Of a stretch of DNA of 64,000 nt, positions 34,090 through 42,828 are shown piece by piece; within the stretch, counting starts at the first letter, position 1, and the number at the start of each line of letters is the position of its first letter. Source of the stretch: IMCC2047 sp041395865. GTDB taxonomy: Bacteria; Pseudomonadota; Gammaproteobacteria; Pseudomonadales; IMCC2047. Both the position numbers and the translations under genes were made by a program. The stretch covers positions 1 to 64,000 of the forward strand of contig JAWKZQ010000015.1 in the NCBI GenBank assembly GCA_041395865.1, in the 5' to 3' direction. Under the pieces are notes generated by a model that saw only the letters and a program-made list of their open reading frames with translations, was not told where the DNA came from and made no database searches.

Positions 34090-35490
34090 CTAGCGACGTT
34101 TATTATGACGAGTGTGCTCGAACAGCCTGCGTTTTTTGTTGATTTGTCGGTCTGTCAGCAGGTTCTTCCTACCTTCAAAGGGGTTTTTACCTGACTTAAA
34201 TTCAATAAAAACAGGCGTGCCTTCGATTTTCAGCTTTCTACGGAAGTAGTTTTCTAAAAAGCGCTTGTAGCTGTTGGGCACGCTTTCTGTCTGGTTGCCG
34301 TGGATAATAAACCGTGGCGGGTTTGAACCGCCCAGGTGAACCAGTCGCAGCTTGATTCGCCGCCCTCTTACCATTGGCGGCGCATGTTCCGTGGTGGCTT
34401 CCTGGAGAATAGTCGTCAGCTTGTTGGTTGACCAGCGACCGGTCGCAGATGCATAGGCCTTATCGATCGAGCCATAGAGTTCGCCTACGCCGGTACCGTG
34501 CAATGCAGAAATAAAATGAATTTTTGCGTAACTCACAAACTCAAGGCGACGTTGTAATTCCTGTTTCACCTTGCGTTTATCGTCCGCATCCATGCCATCC
34601 CATTTATTAATGGCAACTACCAGGGCGCGCCCGGCATCCAGCGCATACCCAAGCATGTGCAGATCCTGGTCAACCACGCCTTCACGGGCGTCGAAGACAC
34701 AGACCACGACATTGGCGTCGGAGATCGCCTGGAGCGTCTTGATAATGGAGAATTTCTCGACCGCTTCTTTGACGTTTTTACGGCGCCTGACACCGGCGGT
34801 ATCAATCAGGGTGTAAGGCTTATCGAAGCGTTGATAGGGAATATAGACGCTATCACGCGTCGTTCCCGGTTGGTCATAGACCACCACCCGCTCTTCGCCC
34901 AGCATTCTGTTGACCAGTGTGGATTTACCGACATTAGGGCGGCCAATAACGGCGATGCGCGTTCCTTTGCTTTCCTCGGTTTCGCTCTCCGCATCCGGTT
35001 CAGGGAAAGGCGCCAACACCTCCTCAATCAGGCTGCGAACCCCGCGGTTATGGGCCGCCGCAATATGGTAAAGGTTGGCAAAACCCATGCGATGGAACTC
35101 AGCAGTGGCCACATCGGCATTCAAACCATCGGTTTTATTGGCCACCAGGAAGCAGGTTTTATTGATTTTCCTCAGGTGATTGGCAATCATTTCATCCGCA
35201 GCAGTCAGCCCTGCCTGCGCATCGACCAGAAACAAAACCGCATCGGCCTCTTCCATTGCCTGTAGCGACTGGCCGGCCATTACAGAGTCGATACCGCTCT
35301 CATCGCCGCTGATACCGCCGGTATCAATCACGATAAATTTACGGTCGTCGATCTCGCCTTCACCGTACTTACGGTCACGGGTCAGGCCTGCATAATCGGC
35401 CACCAGCGCATCGCGCGACCGTGTCAGGCGGTTAAAAAGCGTAGACTTGCCAACATTAGGGCGTCCTACAATTGCGATGACTGGAATCAT
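34090..35490 (-). CDS. der: Ribosome-associated GTPase Der (EngA)
   Basis: 466 residues with two consecutive G domains. Each has GRPNVGKST (residues about 7-15 and 178-186), with switch and NKxD motifs (NKTDG and NKWDG), and a C-terminal KH-like domain ending in basic residues (KKRRLFEHTRHNKRR). Der is needed for 50S subunit assembly. It is the last gene of the bamB-der end of the cluster, with a 32-base gap after bamB on the opposite side (bamB lies upstream). Confidence 0.98.
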   Translation of the reverse strand: MIPVIAIVGRPNVGKSTLFNRLTRSRDALVADYAGLTRDRKYGEGEIDDRKFIVIDTGGISGDESGIDSVMAGQSLQAMEEADAVLFLVDAQAGLTAADEMIANHLRKINKTCFLVANKTDGLNADVATAEFHRMGFANLYHIAAAHNRGVRSLIEEVLAPFPEPDAESETEESKGTRIAVIGRPNVGKSTLVNRMLGEERVVVYDQPGTTRDSVYIPYQRFDKPYTLIDTAGVRRRKNVKEAVEKFSIIKTLQAISDANVVVCVFDAREGVVDQDLHMLGYALDAGRALVVAINKWDGMDADDKRKVKQELQRRLEFVSYAKIHFISALHGTGVGELYGSIDKAYASATGRWSTNKLTTILQEATTEHAPPMVRGRRIKLRLVHLGGSNPPRFIIHGNQTESVPNSYKRFLENYFRRKLKIEGTPVFIEFKSGKNPFEGRKNLLTDRQINKKRRLFEHTRHNKRR

Positions 35491-35522
35491 GAAAAAAACC
35501 TGTAAAGCGCTTAGAGAAAAAG

Positions 35523-36674
35523 CTATTTGATCGTCAGCGCAACTAATTTGCCACTGTTACCATAAACGTACAGCAAATTTCCCTTTGCCAGTGGACGAGT
35601 GCGAACACCGTCGCCATCAACTTTTTTACGGGCCACAAACTGGCCATTATTTTGCGTCATCAGGTGCAAATAACCCTGGTCATCCGCAACCGCCAAGTAG
35701 TTGGCAAAGGCTGTCGGTGCCGTCACCGTTCTATGCTCCAGGCTCTTTTGTACCCAGGCTTCTTCGCTGGTTGCCTGATCGAAGGCATAGACGTGATCAT
35801 CGGCAGCGCTGACAAAAAGGTTGCCCAACGCTTCGTCGGGACCCTGGAAGCTGGACAGCGGTTTGCGCCAGAGCGGGCGACCGTTATTAACGTCGATAGC
35901 AACGACAAACCCTTGGAAACTGGTGGCATAAAGCGTGGAACCGGCCAGCAACAGATCGCCGTCGACATCGGTCATACGCTCAAACTCGGAACGTCCCTGG
36001 GGCACAGTCGCCCGTTGTTTCCACAGCAAGGAGCCGGTATCAGCCTGCAGGGCAACCACCTGACCGTTCCCCAAGCCAACCAGAGCCAGCTCAGGTGTCA
36101 GGATAGGGCTGCTGGTCCCGCGCAGGGAAAGCGCCGGCGTATTGCTTTCATACTGCCAGCGATGCTCTCCCGTTTTATGGTCAAAGGCGTAGACCTTCTC
36201 GTCCAGCGTTTGAACCACCACCAGACGGGCATTGGTTTTGGGTGCAGATAAAATTTCACTGGAAACGGCAACACGCCACACAGAACTACCGTCTTTCTGG
36301 CTTAGCGCCAACAGATGGCCGCTTTCGGTGCCGACAAATACCATGCCGTAACCGGCGCCAACGCCACCGCTCAGGTTTTCATTGAGCTTAACGCGCCACT
36401 GCCGCTTGCCCGTCTCCCGATCGAAAGCGACCACAATGCCTGCAGCGTCGGCGGCATAGATCACCTGTCCGTCGACAGCCGGCGTTAACTTCACGTAACG
36501 TGCCCCGATACCATCACCCACCTTGGCAGACCACTGTTTAACAAGCTTTACCTGCTCGTCGAATTTCACCAAAGGTGAAGGCTCAGGGCCTTGGTCGTCC
36601 TTGGAAAACAGGGCACACCCGGATAAAAAGGATAACAGGAGAGTTGTTAAAACAGCCCGATTAAAGGTTTTCAT
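35523..36674 (-). CDS. bamB: Outer membrane assembly lipoprotein BamB
   Basis: 383 residues. Lipobox LSFLSGC with the cysteine near residue 20, followed by eight PQQ-like beta-propeller repeats; recurring A-x-D-x-x-T/N-G-x-x-x-W units are seen (VVAFDRETGKRQWRV, VYAFDHKTGEHRW). BamB is part of the BAM machine that folds outer-membrane proteins. The ATG abuts the yfgM stop codon directly, as expected of the conserved yfgM-bamB-der order. Confidence 0.97.
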   Translation of the reverse strand: MKTFNRAVLTTLLLSFLSGCALFSKDDQGPEPSPLVKFDEQVKLVKQWSAKVGDGIGARYVKLTPAVDGQVIYAADAAGIVVAFDRETGKRQWRVKLNENLSGGVGAGYGMVFVGTESGHLLALSQKDGSSVWRVAVSSEILSAPKTNARLVVVQTLDEKVYAFDHKTGEHRWQYESNTPALSLRGTSSPILTPELALVGLGNGQVVALQADTGSLLWKQRATVPQGRSEFERMTDVDGDLLLAGSTLYATSFQGFVVAIDVNNGRPLWRKPLSSFQGPDEALGNLFVSAADDHVYAFDQATSEEAWVQKSLEHRTVTAPTAFANYLAVADDQGYLHLMTQNNGQFVARKKVDGDGVRTRPLAKGNLLYVYGNSGKLVALTIK

Positions 36675-37334
36675 TTAGTGCTCCGCCACCGCCAGATCAT
36701 TCAACTTCATGTTCAGGACCAAACGGTTTTCGCCCCTTTCCTTCAAAGCATCGGCCGCTTTTTGATAAGCCTTGCGAGCATCATCTTCACGCCCCAGCGC
36801 AAGGTAAATATCACCTTTAACCTCATCATAAGTTGGCTGGTGCGAACCGGCATCAACCGTTTCAATCAGGGCCAGGCCAGCCTGCAGGTTATCTTCTCCG
36901 CCCTTAGCCACCATGACCCTGGCCAGCCTCAGGTTGGCAACCAGGTACAGCGACTCGCCGGGCTGACTATGCTCGACCGCCCAGCGCAACTGCGCTTCGG
37001 CAGCAGCCAGGTCATTGCCAAGCAACGCCTGTTTCGCGGCCAGCAAGGCGGCATATTGTGCATAAGTCTGCGAACCGAACTCATCTTGCAACTGGCTTGC
37101 CAGGTGCATCACCGTCGAGGTCTGGCCCTCATCGTTCTGGGTAACTGCCTCCAGCAGGTTAAAATAAAGTTCGGAGGCGGCTTCACCGCTATTTTTTTGA
37201 TGGTTTTGCCATGCCTGCCAGCCAAAAATAACAGCCATTGCCAAACCCACACCAATCAGCAGCGAGCTACCGTTTTTCTTCCACCAGCGCTTCAGTGCCG
37301 CCAGTTGTTCCTCTTCCGTACGATAAACGTCCAC
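36675..37334 (-). CDS. yfgM: YfgM family TPR ancillary protein
   Basis: 219 residues. One membrane helix (about 23-41, SSLLIGVGLAMAVIFGWQAW) after a family N-terminus EEEQLAALKRWWKKNG, then a periplasmic TPR-like domain with repeated Ala/Leu helices. YfgM associates with the SecYEG-linked chaperone PpiD in E. coli. The GTG start has GGGAG close upstream; 15 bases separate it from hisS. Confidence 0.93.
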   Translation of the reverse strand: MDVYRTEEEQLAALKRWWKKNGSSLLIGVGLAMAVIFGWQAWQNHQKNSGEAASELYFNLLEAVTQNDEGQTSTVMHLASQLQDEFGSQTYAQYAALLAAKQALLGNDLAAAEAQLRWAVEHSQPGESLYLVANLRLARVMVAKGGEDNLQAGLALIETVDAGSHQPTYDEVKGDIYLALGREDDARKAYQKAADALKERGENRLVLNMKLNDLAVAEH

Positions 37335-37349
37335 AACAACTCCCGAAAA

Positions 37350-38630
37350 CTAGTTAGCCAATAGCTCTTGAAGAGCAACAACCACTTCATCATTTGCCAG
37401 TGTTCGCTGCTCTCCCTTGCCCCGTAAAGGTTTAAGTGAGACCACGCCCTCTGACAACTCCTGTTCGCCAATCAACAGGGCAACTTCAGCACCGCTTTTA
37501 TCGGCCTTTTTCAGTTGCCCCTTAAATCCACCGCCACCGCAATTCACCTGGACCTTCAGCCCTTGCTGGCCGGTGCGCAGGCTTTCCGCCAGCTGCAGCG
37601 CGGCTGACGCTGTACCTTCACCGGCTGCAGCAATATAAACATCCGCGGTTTTATCCAGTGCCGTGGGCACCAGCTGCAGAGTTTGCAGCATCAGCACCAA
37701 ACGCTCAACTCCCATCGCAAAACCGACCGCGGGCGTTGCTTTACCACCGAGTTGCTCAACCAGCCCATCATAGCGACCGCCCGCACACACGGTACCCTGC
37801 GCGCCCAACTCGGTTGTCACCCACTCAAACACGGTTTTACTGTAGTAATCCAGTCCCCTGACCAGACGAGGGTTAACCTTATAACGGATCCCGGCAGCAT
37901 CCAGGATGTGCAGCAGGCTCCGGAAATGGCTGGCCGACTCCTCATCCAGGTAGTCCCTGAAGTTTGGCGCCCCATCAAGAATTGCCTGGGTATCCGGGCT
38001 TTTACTGTCCAGGATGCGCAGTGGATTGCTGTCCAGGCGGCGCTGGCTGTCAGCATCCAGCTGGTCGATATGAGCCCGCAGGTAAACCACCAGGTCATCG
38101 CGGTAACGGGCGCGCGCTTCGGCGCTACCCAATGAATTGATTTCCAGTGTGACATGATCCAGCAGCCCCAGTTCACGCCACAGCCGCGCTGACAACAGAA
38201 TCAGTTCCGCATCAATATCCGGCCCGGCCATGCCAAAGGTTTCCACACCGATCTGGTGAAACTGCCGATAGCGCCCTTTCTGCGGACGCTCGTAGCGAAA
38301 CATAGGTCCGTTGTACCACAGGCGCTGCACCTGGTTATAAAGCAAGCCATGCTCTTCACAGGCGCGCACACAGCAGGCCGTTCCCTCGGGGCGCAATGTG
38401 AGGCTTTCCCCGTTACGATCGTCGAAGGTATACATTTCCTTTTCAACGATATCGGTAACTTCGCCGATGGAACGCTTAAACAGATCAGTCTGCTCAACGA
38501 TTGGCATGCGGATCTGCTGATAACCGTAGGATTTCAGCACCCGCAGCACAGTTTCCTCAAGGTACTGCCAAGTCGCCGTTTCGGCAGGCAAAATGTCATT
38601 CATGCCTCTGATGGCTTTTATCTTTGCCAA
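37350..38630 (-). CDS. hisS: Histidine-tRNA ligase
   Basis: 426 residues, the usual length. Class II motifs: RPEGTACCVRACEEH and MFRYERPQKGRYRQFHQIGVE (in parts), plus the histidine-specific LVRGLDYYSKTVFEW and AGGRYDGLVEQLGG. It charges tRNA-His. The start is TTG at 38630, with AAGGA seven bases upstream and the conserved KIKAIRGMND following; the downstream ATG would remove conserved sequence. The gene normally upstream, ispG, is absent. Confidence 0.97.
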   Translation of the reverse strand: MAKIKAIRGMNDILPAETATWQYLEETVLRVLKSYGYQQIRMPIVEQTDLFKRSIGEVTDIVEKEMYTFDDRNGESLTLRPEGTACCVRACEEHGLLYNQVQRLWYNGPMFRYERPQKGRYRQFHQIGVETFGMAGPDIDAELILLSARLWRELGLLDHVTLEINSLGSAEARARYRDDLVVYLRAHIDQLDADSQRRLDSNPLRILDSKSPDTQAILDGAPNFRDYLDEESASHFRSLLHILDAAGIRYKVNPRLVRGLDYYSKTVFEWVTTELGAQGTVCAGGRYDGLVEQLGGKATPAVGFAMGVERLVLMLQTLQLVPTALDKTADVYIAAAGEGTASAALQLAESLRTGQQGLKVQVNCGGGGFKGQLKKADKSGAEVALLIGEQELSEGVVSLKPLRGKGEQRTLANDEVVVALQELLAN

Positions 38631-38758
38631 GGCGTCGTCCTTACAATTCTCAGTTATTCAAAAGGATTTCAGGCAGGAAAGGCATCAAGCTCCTGCGCTG
38701 GGGGGACCTGACCAGCAAAAGATTGCTAGCGTCAAACAACTACAGCAAAGAATGGCAA

Positions 38759-39595
38759 TTACAAACCAAGCTGAAACCTGGCTTCATTGCCCTCACCCAT
38801 ATACGGTGTCAGGTCAACCGGCGCACTATTGTATGACAGTTTAACCGCGGCTGCATTGCCAATTACAACATCAAAGTAAGAGGAACTGGTCAGGCTCAGG
38901 GTTTCGCCCGTTTCTTTGACACCGCTGAAAAGAACAGAGCCGCTGGCATCGCGCACTTCCAGCCAGCTGCTATCGACGAAAGTCACCTGCATACTATCCA
39001 CAGCAACAGGAGCTTGCGAATTTGCTACCGCTGCTGCGCTTTCCTCGGGCTGCACACTCAAGTCCAGCTTTTCCACACGCGTTTCACCGGATACGGTTTC
39101 CACTTCAACGACCGTAACCGCTTCGGCAACGGTCTCCAGCCCTCCGGCTTGTTTCTGCCACCAATACATGGAGGACACAACAAATAAAACAACCGATAGC
39201 ACGCCCAAAGCACGCATCACCGGATCGGTGGAAGCGACCTTAAGCTTCCCACGCCGACGCACATTTCCCTGCTCACTAACCGGCTGCGCCTGCCGCTCGT
39301 AAACACCGAGGATTTCCTGTGGCGAAAGCCCTACACAGACCGCATAATTTTTTATATACCCCTTCACAAAGGTGGGGCCCGGCAAACGATCAAACGCATC
39401 GGACTCGAGCGCCTGTACATAGGTCTCGGTTAAATTAAGACGTCGTGCGACCTGCGCTTTCGACCACCCCTTTGCCTTTCGGGCCGAAAGCAGCCGCTGG
39501 CCAACACCAGGCTGCTGACTGGCAACGACAACCAGCTCGTTGACTTGCTTTTTTTCAGCCTGTTCTGTTTCGCGAACGACAGCGAGATTGGTCAT
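38759..39595 (-). CDS. rodZ: RodZ-like cytoskeletal protein
   Basis: 278 residues. N-terminal helix-turn-helix (about 28-95) with GQRLLSARKAKGWSKAQVA, RLNLTETYVQALE and LPGPTFVKGYIKNYA. One membrane helix about 128-147 (ALGVLSVVLFVVSSMYWW). The periplasmic end carries a DUF4115 domain (WLEVRDASGSVLFSG ... EARFQLGL). RodZ links MreB to the envelope in rod shape control. Start overlaps the last base of the pilW stop, so they are cotranscribed. Confidence 0.93.
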   Translation of the reverse strand: MTNLAVVRETEQAEKKQVNELVVVASQQPGVGQRLLSARKAKGWSKAQVARRLNLTETYVQALESDAFDRLPGPTFVKGYIKNYAVCVGLSPQEILGVYERQAQPVSEQGNVRRRGKLKVASTDPVMRALGVLSVVLFVVSSMYWWQKQAGGLETVAEAVTVVEVETVSGETRVEKLDLSVQPEESAAAVANSQAPVAVDSMQVTFVDSSWLEVRDASGSVLFSGVKETGETLSLTSSSYFDVVIGNAAAVKLSYNSAPVDLTPYMGEGNEARFQLGL

Positions 39596-40401
39596 TACCC
39601 GCCCTTAATGATGTCTTTATTTTCAGGAGAGTCGGGGAACAGGTTGCGCAACTTCAGCGCATAACTGGCTTCCGCATTTTTATCACGTTCTTCGCGAGAC
39701 AACTGGACGCCCAGCCACAGGCTCTTAGGCGTTTGCGAAGCCATACGATAGCGCACCAGGCGTTGGTAGCTGGTGTGATATTGGCGGCTCAAATTCAGGC
39801 TGTTATTGACGAAATGCAGGTAAGAGGCCTCCAGCAACGCCCGGGCCCGGCTATCGTCAATACTGATTGCCCGCTCATAGGCCGCTAAAGCATCGGTCGT
39901 TTTCCCAATTCGCTGGTAACAAACCCCCAGGTTTTCATAAACCTGCGATCGCTTTTCGTAAAAAGCGTCTTCGCTCGCCAGCCTCAATTGCTCACAGGCA
40001 TCCATCAACCGGTCAGTGCGAAATAAAAATCCTGCATAATTATTGCGGATACGGGTTTTGCTCACGCCATTGCTGTATCGCAGTGCATTCTGAAAATATT
40101 TTTCAGCCAGCGAATCGTCCTTTTCCACCTGGAACAGCATGGCCAGTGCGGCATGCACATCGGCAGAGCGGGAATCGATTTCCAGGGCGCGTTTTAAAGG
40201 CGGCATCGCATCCACCGTATTACCCTGCTGAATATAAGCCAAGCCCAGCTCTGTGTATTTGCGAAGCGCCTCTTGTTCGTCGGCATTCTTTTTAAAGCGC
40301 GAATCAGAGGTCGAAACACACCCCGCCAGCAAAGCCAGGCAAACCACGAGCCCTAACTTGGAAAGGAGGGAAACTTTTCCTGGAACAACCGCTTTATTCA
40401 T
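39595..40401 (-). CDS. pilW: Type IV pilus biogenesis/stability lipoprotein PilW (PilF)
   Basis: 268 residues with lipobox LLAGC (cysteine about residue 28) and six TPR-type repeats, including YTELGLAYIQQGNTVDAMPPLKRAL and VYENLGVCYQRIGKTTDALAAYERA (each in parts). PilW/PilF is the pilotin that targets the PilQ secretin to the outer membrane. The ATG at 40401 is preferred over an adjacent TTG. It sits in the usual rlmN-pilW-rodZ order. Confidence 0.92.
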   Translation of the reverse strand: MNKAVVPGKVSLLSKLGLVVCLALLAGCVSTSDSRFKKNADEQEALRKYTELGLAYIQQGNTVDAMPPLKRALEIDSRSADVHAALAMLFQVEKDDSLAEKYFQNALRYSNGVSKTRIRNNYAGFLFRTDRLMDACEQLRLASEDAFYEKRSQVYENLGVCYQRIGKTTDALAAYERAISIDDSRARALLEASYLHFVNNSLNLSRQYHTSYQRLVRYRMASQTPKSLWLGVQLSREERDKNAEASYALKLRNLFPDSPENKDIIKGG

Positions 40402-40533
40402 CAAGGTTACTCAACACTGTCGGAGGAACAATACAACTGAAAACAAACAGTTGCACATCATTGCTGTTGTTTATTATAGACCAGCACAGGATATGGCAAG
40501 TAAATTCAGTCCCGGCAGCCCAATTAATTACAC

Positions 40534-41643
40534 TTAGCCAATATTGACCGCATTGATATAGCGACTGCTACGGCGGGTCCGATCATCCACCTGGCCAACC
40601 AGCTGTCCACAAGCGGCATCGATATCATCCCCGCGTGTGCTGCGTATGGTAGCGGTATAGTTAGCCCGGATCAAAATATCCTGAAAGGCTTTCACGGCAT
40701 TGCGCGAAGGTCGGCGGTAATCCGATTGAGGAAAAGGGTTAAAAGGAATCAGGTTAATCTTGCAGGGAATCTGCCGCAACAATTGCGCCAATTCACGGGC
40801 ATGTTCAGGCTTATCATTAATTCCGGCAATCAGGGTGTACTCCACCGTCACAACTCGGGTATCACCGAGCGCATCCAGATAACGCTTGCAGGAGGCCAGG
40901 AGCTCCGAGATCGGGTACTTTTTATTCAGGGGCACCAGCTGGCTACGCAGTGCATCATTCGGCGCGTGCAATGAAACCGCCAGGGATACATCGATCACCT
41001 GGCTAAGCTGGTCCAGCGCGGGCACAACGCCAGAGGTGCTCAAGGTGACACGACGTTTGGAAATGCCGTAACCCCAGTCCTGCATCATAATATGCATGGC
41101 ATCGACGACATTATCAAAATTGAGGAGCGGCTCACCCATGCCCATCATAACAACATTGGTGATCGCCTTGTCATTAGCACCGAGCTTCTCTGTAACGGCC
41201 TTACTGGCAATCCAAACCTGCCCGATGATTTCAGCGGCAGTCAGGTTACGGTTAAAGCCCTGCTTTCCGGTCGAGCAAAAACTGCAATCCACGGAACACC
41301 CAGCCTGCGATGAAACACAGAGCGTCGCGCGACTGCCTTCTGGGATAAGCACGGTCTCTACGCTGCTCCCGCCTTCAACCTTAACCAGCCACTTGCGGGT
41401 GCCGTCTTTGGAAATGCCCTCATAGACCACTTCCGGACCACGAATTTCGGCAATATCACTGAGCTTCTGGCGAAGCGCTTTGCCTAAATCCGTCATGTCA
41501 TTGAAGTCGGAAACGCCAAAATGATGAATCCATTTCATCACCTGCTTGGCGCGAAAGCTCTTTTCCCCGATTTCGAGGAAAAAAGCTTCCAGCTTCTCGA
41601 TTGGCATACCGAGCAGATTAACTTTATTTACAGCCTCTGTCAT
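40534..41643 (-). CDS. rlmN: Dual-specificity rRNA/tRNA methyltransferase RlmN
   Basis: 369 residues from the ATG at 41643, with GGAG six bases upstream. Radical SAM motif C-x3-C-x2-C in CSVDCSFCSTG; further family segments MGMGEPLLNFDNVV and KINLIPFNPFPQSDYRRPS. It methylates C2 of A2503 in 23S rRNA and A37 of some tRNAs using an iron-sulfur cluster. A C-terminal catalytic cysteine (DIDAACGQL) is present. Located between ndk and pilW as usual. Confidence 0.97.
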   Translation of the reverse strand: MTEAVNKVNLLGMPIEKLEAFFLEIGEKSFRAKQVMKWIHHFGVSDFNDMTDLGKALRQKLSDIAEIRGPEVVYEGISKDGTRKWLVKVEGGSSVETVLIPEGSRATLCVSSQAGCSVDCSFCSTGKQGFNRNLTAAEIIGQVWIASKAVTEKLGANDKAITNVVMMGMGEPLLNFDNVVDAMHIMMQDWGYGISKRRVTLSTSGVVPALDQLSQVIDVSLAVSLHAPNDALRSQLVPLNKKYPISELLASCKRYLDALGDTRVVTVEYTLIAGINDKPEHARELAQLLRQIPCKINLIPFNPFPQSDYRRPSRNAVKAFQDILIRANYTATIRSTRGDDIDAACGQLVGQVDDRTRRSSRYINAVNIG

Positions 41644-41683
41644 AACCAGCTCCGTATACCTCAACGCTTAAGACCAATGGGTC

Positions 41684-42109
41684 TTAACGTGGGCAAATCT
41701 CGTCTTCTGCGAAGAAGTAAGCCACTTCACGGGCAGCAGACTCAACCGAGTCAGAGCCGTGAACCGCATTGGCGTCGATGGACTCGGCAAAATCGCGACG
41801 AATGGTACCTTCCGCGGCTTCGGCAGGGTTAGTTGCACCCATCAGTTCGCGGTTTTTAGCCACCGCATCTTCACCTTCCAATACCTGGACAACAACCGGA
41901 CCGGAAGTCATGAACGCCATCAGGTCTTTGAAGAAAGGACGCTCTTTATGCTCAGCGTAGAAACCGCCTGCTTTTTCTTCAGACAAGTGCAGCATTTTTG
42001 CAGCAACAATCTTCAGACCGTTGGTTTCAAAACGGCTGTAAATCTTGCCAATGATGTTTTTGGCTACTGCATCGGGTTTTATAATAGAAAGGGTGCGTTC
42101 AACGGCCAT
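41684..42109 (-). CDS. ndk: Nucleoside diphosphate kinase
   Basis: 141 residues from the ATG at 42109. N-terminal ERTLSIIKPDAV and the phosphohistidine H117 in NAVHGSDS are intact. It balances NTP and dNTP pools by phosphate transfer. The hairpin at 42231-42248 separates it from the isc operon, so it likely has its own promoter. Confidence 0.98.
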   Translation of the reverse strand: MAVERTLSIIKPDAVAKNIIGKIYSRFETNGLKIVAAKMLHLSEEKAGGFYAEHKERPFFKDLMAFMTSGPVVVQVLEGEDAVAKNRELMGATNPAEAAEGTIRRDFAESIDANAVHGSDSVESAAREVAYFFAEDEICPR

Positions 42110-42230
42110 GGACTTTCGTCTCCAAAAATTAGTGTACTTAGGGTTATAAACTCTAGGGGCGCGTATTATACGCACTTTGAAATGAAAAGAATATGACGTT
42201 TCGTCAATGAGTTAGGGCATAAAACAACAA

Positions 42231-42248
42231 CGGCGCCAATTGGCGCCG
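42231..42248 (-). terminator. Intrinsic terminator of the isc operon
   Basis: CGGCGCCAATTGGCGCCG is a perfect 18-base palindrome. On the minus strand it is followed by TTGTTGTTTTA, 22 bases beyond the iscX stop. Confidence 0.82.
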
Positions 42249-42270
42249 CTACATGACTCAGCAATAGCTA

Positions 42271-42471
42271 TCAGTCCATTTCCTCAATCCAGGCCATCTG
42301 GATCGCCTCCAGGATCTTTTCACCGCAGTGACTGGGATCATCATCAAAGTCGTCAAGATCAAGCACCCAGTTACGCAGATCGACAAAATTAACATATCGC
42401 GGGTCAACATCTTCGTGCCGCTCAGAAAGCTCAATTGCAATATCCTGCACATCCAGCCATTTCAGCCCCAT
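42271..42471 (-). CDS. iscX: Fe-S assembly protein IscX
   Basis: 66 residues, the full IscX length. Family features: MGLKWLDVQDIAIEL, the acidic VLDLDDFDDDP and the end ILEAIQMAWIEEMD. It is a small acidic adaptor that binds IscS and iron and modulates cluster assembly. Last gene of the isc operon, 12 bases after fdx. Confidence 0.96.
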   Translation of the reverse strand: MGLKWLDVQDIAIELSERHEDVDPRYVNFVDLRNWVLDLDDFDDDPSHCGEKILEAIQMAWIEEMD

Positions 42472-42483
42472 CAGTCAGCCCTC

Positions 42484-42825
42484 CTAGACCTTAGCTTCAG
42501 ACACCTGGTTAATGGTGTACTTGGGAATCTCAATGACCAGGTTTTCATCACCAACCACTATTTGGCAACCCAGTCGCGACTCGGGTTCCAGCCCCCAGGC
42601 CTTGTCCAGCATATCATCTTCCAACTCGTCAGATTCATCCAGCGAATCGAAACCTTCACGGACAATCACATGACAGGTCGTACAGGCGCAGGACATTTCA
42701 CAGGCATGCTCGATTTCAATATCGTTATGCAGGGCGACATCCAGCAAATTGGTACCCGGCTCAACCTCAAGCACAGCCCCTTCCGGACAGATTTCAGGAT
42801 GCGGCAAAAAAACAACCTGCGGCAT
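42484..42825 (-). CDS. fdx: [2Fe-2S] ferredoxin of the Isc system
   Basis: 113 residues. Cluster cysteines sit in CEMSCACTTCHV with C-x5-C-x2-C spacing; the fourth is in LGCQIVVGD. Adrenodoxin-type ferredoxin that supplies electrons for Isc cluster assembly. Three bases lie between it and hscA. Confidence 0.97.
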   Translation of the reverse strand: MPQVVFLPHPEICPEGAVLEVEPGTNLLDVALHNDIEIEHACEMSCACTTCHVIVREGFDSLDESDELEDDMLDKAWGLEPESRLGCQIVVGDENLVIEIPKYTINQVSEAKV

Positions 42826-42828
42826 AGT

